From: Blastococcus xanthinilyticus
GTDB taxonomy: Bacteria > Actinomycetota > Actinomycetes > Mycobacteriales > Geodermatophilaceae
Reading direction: 5' to 3'
DNA: 64,000 nt
Assembly (NCBI RefSeq): GCF_008124835.1
Contig: NZ_VNHW01000005.1
Location: forward strand, 124,001-188,000
Of the stretch, positions 60,018 through 64,000 are shown one piece after another. Positions within the stretch are counted from its first letter, which is position 1; each line of letters starts with the position of its first letter. The position numbers were made by a program, and so were the translations under genes. The notes below the pieces were generated by a model, which saw only the letters and a program-made list of their open reading frames with translations, made no database searches and was not told where the DNA came from.

Positions 60018-61310
60018 ATGACCGACCCGCAGAGCTGGAGCTTCGAGACCCGGCAGATCCACGCCGGCACGAGCCCCGACCCCACGACCGGCGCCCGCGC
60101 GCTGCCGATCTACGCGACCACCGCCTACCAGTTCCGCGACAGCCAGCACGCCGCGGACCTGTTCGCGCTGGCCGAGATGGGCAACATCTACACCCGGATC
60201 ATGAACCCGACGCAGGACGCGCTGGAGCAGCGCGTGGCCTCGCTCGAGGGCGGCGTGGCCGCGCTGGCGGTGTCCAGCGGCCAGTCCGCGACGACGCTGG
60301 CGATCCTGAACCTGGCCGAGGCCGGTGACCACGTCGTGGCGTCGGCCTCCCTCTACGGCGGCACCTACAACCTGCTGCACCACTCGCTGCCGAAGATGGG
60401 CATCACCGTCTCCTTCGTGGAGGACCCGGACGACCCGGAGGCCTGGCAGGCGCTGGTGCGGGAGAACACCCGGGCGTTCTACGCCGAGACCATCGGCAAC
60501 CCCAAGGGCGACATCCTCGACATCGAGGCCGTCTCAGCGGTCGCGCACCGCAACGGCGTCCCGCTGATCGTCGACAACACGATCGCCACGCCGTTCCTGA
60601 TCCGCCCGCTGGAGTTCGGTGCCGACGTCGTCGTCCACTCGGCCACCAAGTACCTCGGCGGTCACGGCACGGTCATCGCCGGGATCATCGTCGACGGCGG
60701 GCGGTTCGACTGGACCGGCGGCCGGCACCCGATGTTCACCACCGCCGACCCCACGTACCACGGCGTGGTCTACGCCGACCTCGGTGCGCCGGCCTTCGCG
60801 CTCAAGGCCCGGGTGCAGCTGCTCCGCGACCTCGGGCCGGCGATCAGCCCGTTCAACGCCTTCCTCGTCGTCCAGGGCATCGAGACGCTGTCGCTGCGCA
60901 TGGAGCGACACGTGCAGAACGCCACCCGGGTGGCGGAGTTCCTGGAGGCCCACGACGCGGTCGAGCGGGTCAACTACCCGTCGCTGCCCTCCTCCCCCTG
61001 GCACGCGGCGCAGCAGAAGTACGCCCCGAAGGGCGCCGGCGCCGTCCTCACCTTCGAGCTGCACGGCGGCCGCGAGGCCGGCCAGAAGTTCGTCGAGGCG
61101 CTGGAGCTGCACAGCCACGTGGCGAACATCGGCGACGTCCGCAGCCTGGTCATCCACCCGGCGTCGACCACGCACTCCCAGCTGACCGCCGAGGAGCAGC
61201 TCACGACGGGCGTCACGCCGGGCCTGGTGCGCCTGGCCGTCGGCCTGGAGGGGATCGAGGACATCCTCGCCGACCTGGAGGCCGGGTTCCGCGCCGCCAA
61301 GACCGCCTGA
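60018..61310 (+). CDS. metY: O-acetylhomoserine sulfhydrylase (aminocarboxypropyltransferase)
   Basis: The 430-residue PLP enzyme begins FETRQIHAGTSPDPTTGARA and has YTRIMNPTQDALEQRVASLE, the PLP-lysine region VVHSATKYLGGHGTVIAG and the terminal VTPGLVRLAVGLEGIEDIL. It makes homocysteine from O-acetylhomoserine and sulfide. The ATG has GAGAGGAG seven bases ahead. It lies under the SAM riboswitch and one base before metX. Confidence 0.95.
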   Translation: MTDPQSWSFETRQIHAGTSPDPTTGARALPIYATTAYQFRDSQHAADLFALAEMGNIYTRIMNPTQDALEQRVASLEGGVAALAVSSGQSATTLAILNLAEAGDHVVASASLYGGTYNLLHHSLPKMGITVSFVEDPDDPEAWQALVRENTRAFYAETIGNPKGDILDIEAVSAVAHRNGVPLIVDNTIATPFLIRPLEFGADVVVHSATKYLGGHGTVIAGIIVDGGRFDWTGGRHPMFTTADPTYHGVVYADLGAPAFALKARVQLLRDLGPAISPFNAFLVVQGIETLSLRMERHVQNATRVAEFLEAHDAVERVNYPSLPSSPWHAAQQKYAPKGAGAVLTFELHGGREAGQKFVEALELHSHVANIGDVRSLVIHPASTTHSQLTAEEQLTTGVTPGLVRLAVGLEGIEDILADLEAGFRAAKTA

Positions 61311-61311
61311 G

Positions 61312-62385
61312 ATGGCCGGGTGGGTCGAGGGGGATCCGGGGGGCGACCGCCGGTTCCTCGACCTGCCCGGCCCCTTCCCCCTGGAGCGCGGCGGGAGCCT
61401 GCCCGGCGTGCGGATCGCCTACGAGACCTGGGGCGAGCTCGCGCCGGACGGCGGCAACGCCGTCCTGGTCGAGCACGCGCTCACCGGTGACAGCCACGTC
61501 GTCGGCGCGGCCGGCCCGGGGCACCCCACGGCGGGCTGGTGGGCGGGGCTGGTCGGCCCGGGCGCGGCGCTGGACACCGACCGGTTCTTCGTCGTCTGCG
61601 CGAACGTGCTGGGCGGCTGCCAGGGGACGACCGGCCCGTCGTCGGCCGCGCCGGACGGCGGCCGCTGGGGGTCGCGGTTCCCCGAGGTGACGGTGGGCGA
61701 CCAGGTGCGCGCCGAGGCCGCCCTCGCCGATGCGCTCGGCGTCGAGCGGTGGGCCGCCGTGGTGGGCGGCTCGATGGGCGGGATGCGGGCGCTGGAGTGG
61801 GCGGTGGCCGCCCCGGACCGCGTCGACGGGCTGTTCTTCCTCGCCTCGGCCGCGGTCGCCTCGGCCGACCAGATCGGCACGCAGACCACCCAGCAGGCCG
61901 CGATCCGCGCCGACCCCCGGTGGGCCGGCGGCGACTACCCGCTGGACGACCCGCCGGCCGACGGCCTGGGCGTCGCCCGGCGGATCGCCCACCTGACCTA
62001 CCGCAGCGGGCTGGAGCTGGAGGCCCGGTTCGGCTCCCTCGTGCAGGACGACGGCCGCTACGCCGTCGCCTCCTACCTCGACCACCACGCCGGGAAGCTC
62101 GCCCGCCGGTTCGACGCCGGCAGCTACGTGCTGCTGACCGAGGCCATGAACAGCTGGGACGTCGGCCGCGACCGGGGCGGGGTGGAGGCGGCGCTGGCCC
62201 GGGTCACCGCCCGCGCGGTGGTGGCCGGTGTGGACAGCGACCGGCTCTACCCGCCCGCGCAGCAGCAGCGGGTCGCCGACGCGCTCGGCGTGCCGCTGCG
62301 GCTGATCAGCTCCCCCTACGGGCACGACGGCTTCCTTCTCGAGTCCGACGCCGTGGGCGCGCTGCTGCGCGAGCTGCTGGACTGA
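61312..62385 (+). CDS. metX: Homoserine O-acetyltransferase
   Basis: The 357-residue alpha/beta hydrolase-fold enzyme has the MetX blocks VRIAYETWGEL, ALTGDSHVVG, FVVCANVLGGCQGTTGPSS and the nucleophile elbow VVGGSMGGMRALEWA, with the C-terminal His in SPYGHDGFLLE. It acetylates homoserine for MetY. It is in one transcript with metY under SAM control. Confidence 0.94.
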   Translation: MAGWVEGDPGGDRRFLDLPGPFPLERGGSLPGVRIAYETWGELAPDGGNAVLVEHALTGDSHVVGAAGPGHPTAGWWAGLVGPGAALDTDRFFVVCANVLGGCQGTTGPSSAAPDGGRWGSRFPEVTVGDQVRAEAALADALGVERWAAVVGGSMGGMRALEWAVAAPDRVDGLFFLASAAVASADQIGTQTTQQAAIRADPRWAGGDYPLDDPPADGLGVARRIAHLTYRSGLELEARFGSLVQDDGRYAVASYLDHHAGKLARRFDAGSYVLLTEAMNSWDVGRDRGGVEAALARVTARAVVAGVDSDRLYPPAQQQRVADALGVPLRLISSPYGHDGFLLESDAVGALLRELLD

Positions 62386-62389
62386 CCGG

Positions 62390-63457
62390 GTGGACGACGA
62401 CCTGCTGGCCCTGCGCGCCGGCTGCGACCGGAGCCTGGCCGGGCACGGCGAGTGGCGGGCCGACCAGTTGCTGGCCACGATCCCCGGCGACGCCGCACCG
62501 GACCGCTACGGCGACGGCGGCGTGGTCACCGAGCTGGAGGCCGAGGTGGCCGACGTGCTCGCGCTGCCCGCGGCCGTCTACCTGCCCAGCGGCGTCATGG
62601 CCCAGCAGGCCGCGCTGCGGGTGCACGCCGACCGGCGCGCGCGGCGCACCGTCGTCTGCCATCCCGAGAGCCACCTGATCCGGCACGAGGAGCAGGCGTT
62701 CGAGCGGCTGCACGGCATGGTGCTGCGCCCCGCGGGGAACCGCTACGGGCTGCTGCTGCGCGCCGACCTCGACGCGGTCGCCGAGCGGCCGGCCGCCCTG
62801 CTGGTCGAGCTGCCCCAGCGTGACCTCGGGGGCCGGCTGCCCCCGTGGGCCGACCTCGTCGAGCAGGTCGCCTGGGCGCGGGCCCGCGGGGCCGCGGCGC
62901 ACCTGGACGGCGCCCGCCTGTGGGAGGCCTCGGCCGGGTACGACCGCTCCCCCGCGGAGATCGCCGGGCTGTTCGACACCGTCTACGTCAGCTTCTACAA
63001 GGGGCTGGGGGCGCTGGCCGGCTGCTGCCTGGCCGGGCCGGAGGACGTCGTGGCCGAGGTGCGCGAGTGGCGCCGCCGCCTCGGCGGCACCCTGTTCGGC
63101 ATGTGGCCGGGCGCGGCGTCGGCGCTGGGCTGCCTCCGCCGCCGGCTGCCGCGCATGCCGGCCTACCTGGAGCGGGCCCGCGCGGTCGCCGGCGCGGTCC
63201 GCGACCTGCCGGGGGTCACCGTCGTCCCCGACCCGCCGCAGACGCCGATGCTGCACCTGCTGCTGCGCACCTCGCCGGACGCCTTCCGCGCCGCCGCCCG
63301 CGGTCTCGCGGAGGAGGGGCTGTGGACCTGGCCGCAGGCCGTGCCCACCGGCGACCCGGGCACCGTGCGGGTGGAGCTGCCGGTCGGCGACGCCACGCTG
63401 GCGCTGGACCCGGCGGAGATCCGGGCCGCGATCGCCGCCCTCTCCGGTCGCGGCTAG
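62390..63457 (+). CDS. Threonine-aldolase-like beta-eliminating lyase
   Basis: The 355-residue PLP enzyme of fold type I has EAEVADVLALPAAVYLPSGV, the aspartate strand HLDGARLWEASAGYD and the PLP lysine in YVSFYKGLGALAGCCLAG, the order found in low-specificity threonine aldolases. It may cleave threonine or related beta-hydroxy amino acids. The GTG follows metX by four bases, so it is likely part of the same SAM-controlled operon. Confidence 0.85.
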   Translation: MDDDLLALRAGCDRSLAGHGEWRADQLLATIPGDAAPDRYGDGGVVTELEAEVADVLALPAAVYLPSGVMAQQAALRVHADRRARRTVVCHPESHLIRHEEQAFERLHGMVLRPAGNRYGLLLRADLDAVAERPAALLVELPQRDLGGRLPPWADLVEQVAWARARGAAAHLDGARLWEASAGYDRSPAEIAGLFDTVYVSFYKGLGALAGCCLAGPEDVVAEVREWRRRLGGTLFGMWPGAASALGCLRRRLPRMPAYLERARAVAGAVRDLPGVTVVPDPPQTPMLHLLLRTSPDAFRAAARGLAEEGLWTWPQAVPTGDPGTVRVELPVGDATLALDPAEIRAAIAALSGRG

Positions 63458-63467
63458 CGTCGGCCGG

Positions 63468-64000
63468 GTGAGCCTCGACGTCGCCGCCCTGCGCGCCTGC
63501 TTCCCGTCCCTGGCGAGCGGGACGGCGCACTTCGACGGCCCCGGCGGCAGCCAGGTGCCCGACGCGGTGGGCCGCGCGGTCGCCGCCACCCTGACCGCGC
63601 CGATCACCAACCGCGGCTCGGTGACCACCACCGAGCGGTTCGCCGACGCGACGGTGCTGGCGGCGCGGGCAGCGATGGCCGACCTCCTGGGCGTCGACCC
63701 CGGCGGGATCGTGTTCGGGCGCAGCGCCACCGCGCTCACCTTCGACCTGGCGCGCACGCTGGCGGCCGGCTGGGGCCCGGGCGACGAGGTGGTGGTCACC
63801 CGCCTGGACCACGACGCGAACATCCGGCCGTGGGTGCTGGCCGCCGAGGCGGCCGGTGCCACGGTGCGGTGGGCCGCCTTCGACCCCGCCACCGGCGAGC
63901 TGACCGCCGACGACGTCGCCGGCGTGCTGTCCGACCGCACCCGGGTGGTGGCGGTGACCGGGGCGTCGAACCTCATCGGCACCCGCCCGCCGGTCGCCGC
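63468..64000 (+). CDS. Cysteine desulfurase-like PLP protein (TIGR01976 type), 3' end outside window
   Basis: The visible 177 residues begin VSLDVAALRACFPSLASGTA and AHFDGPGGSQVPDAV, the start of the TIGR01976/SufS-like branch, followed by IVFGRSATALTFDLARTLA and VVVTRLDHDANIRPW. The active-site lysine lies beyond the window. The GTG lies ten bases after the lyase stop. Sulfur metabolism context (metY, metX) fits, but activity is not shown. Confidence 0.82.
   Translation, partial: MSLDVAALRACFPSLASGTAHFDGPGGSQVPDAVGRAVAATLTAPITNRGSVTTTERFADATVLAARAAMADLLGVDPGGIVFGRSATALTFDLARTLAAGWGPGDEVVVTRLDHDANIRPWVLAAEAAGATVRWAAFDPATGELTADDVAGVLSDRTRVVAVTGASNLIGTRPPVA

Overview
The window is GC-rich (well above 70% by eye), tightly packed DNA from an actinobacterial chromosome. 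It carries no transposase, integrase, phage gene, CRISPR array, tRNA or rRNA that I can see. Lineage evidence comes from families typical of or restricted to Actinobacteria: an acVLRF1/Vms1-like release factor, a HelD/HelR-type RNA polymerase ATPase, an Rv2466c-type mycothiol enzyme, an F420-type (Ddn-like) nitroreductase, a GTP-type PEP carboxykinase, IdeR/DtxR-type iron boxes, a SAM-I/IV riboswitch upstream of metY-metX, a RipA-like NlpC/P60 protein and many GTG starts. A Geodermatophilaceae-like organism (Blastococcus, Modestobacter or Geodermatophilus) is my inference and was not tested by a search.

0-8 kb: the end of a 3-hydroxybutyrate dehydrogenase-like gene, a conserved protein overlapping a tyrosine-phosphatase-like gene, small genes, then a bkd-type 2-oxoacid dehydrogenase operon (E1alpha-E1beta-E2, minus strand). 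A divergent Lrp/AsnC regulator has a dyad operator candidate in front of it. 8-16 kb: an unrecognised two-gene unit encoding a secreted, single-pass protein with a PASTA-like domain and its overlapping partner; small hypotheticals; a serine hydrolase; and an NlpC/P60 endopeptidase with an MtrA-like site. 16-25 kb: a bifunctional PBP1-type peptidoglycan synthase, a HelR-like ATPase, an alcohol dehydrogenase, a lipoprotein, and an operon of MFS transporter, iminopeptidase and Vms1-like release factor.

25-41 kb: pckG, then a chain of small self-contained regulatory units: ArsR with SRPBCC, TetR with an SRPBCC-DUF2867 fusion, MerR with a short-chain dehydrogenase, and TetR with a Ddn-like/DUF4386 pair. 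Each has a clear palindromic operator or operator-promoter. Also here are a nitronate monooxygenase, a FrnE-type DsbA protein, an FKBP, an MFS exporter and a GH13 alpha-glucosidase.

41-53 kb: a DinB/MPI-like protein, an MFS exporter, a FUSC-type protein, and a MerR regulator fused to domains II and III of the DNA polymerase sliding clamp, which is the most unusual gene here. Next comes an alpha/beta hydrolase bracketed by two copies of a palindromic 59-bp element, then acyl-CoA dehydrogenase, acetoacetyl-CoA synthetase, a TIGR03032 protein, DUF2237, glutathione peroxidase and the Rv2466c-like enzyme. 53-64 kb: an iron-siderophore ABC importer with two IdeR-type boxes, an EamA transporter, an MscS-like channel, and a methionine/sulfur block (riboswitch, metY, metX, a threonine-aldolase-like lyase and a truncated cysteine-desulfurase-like gene).

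No gene-free stretch exceeds about 300 bases. Several genes begin a few bases after a TAnnnT-like hexamer with no Shine-Dalgarno sequence, which suggests leaderless transcripts. Several gene ends carry unusually long perfect hairpins.
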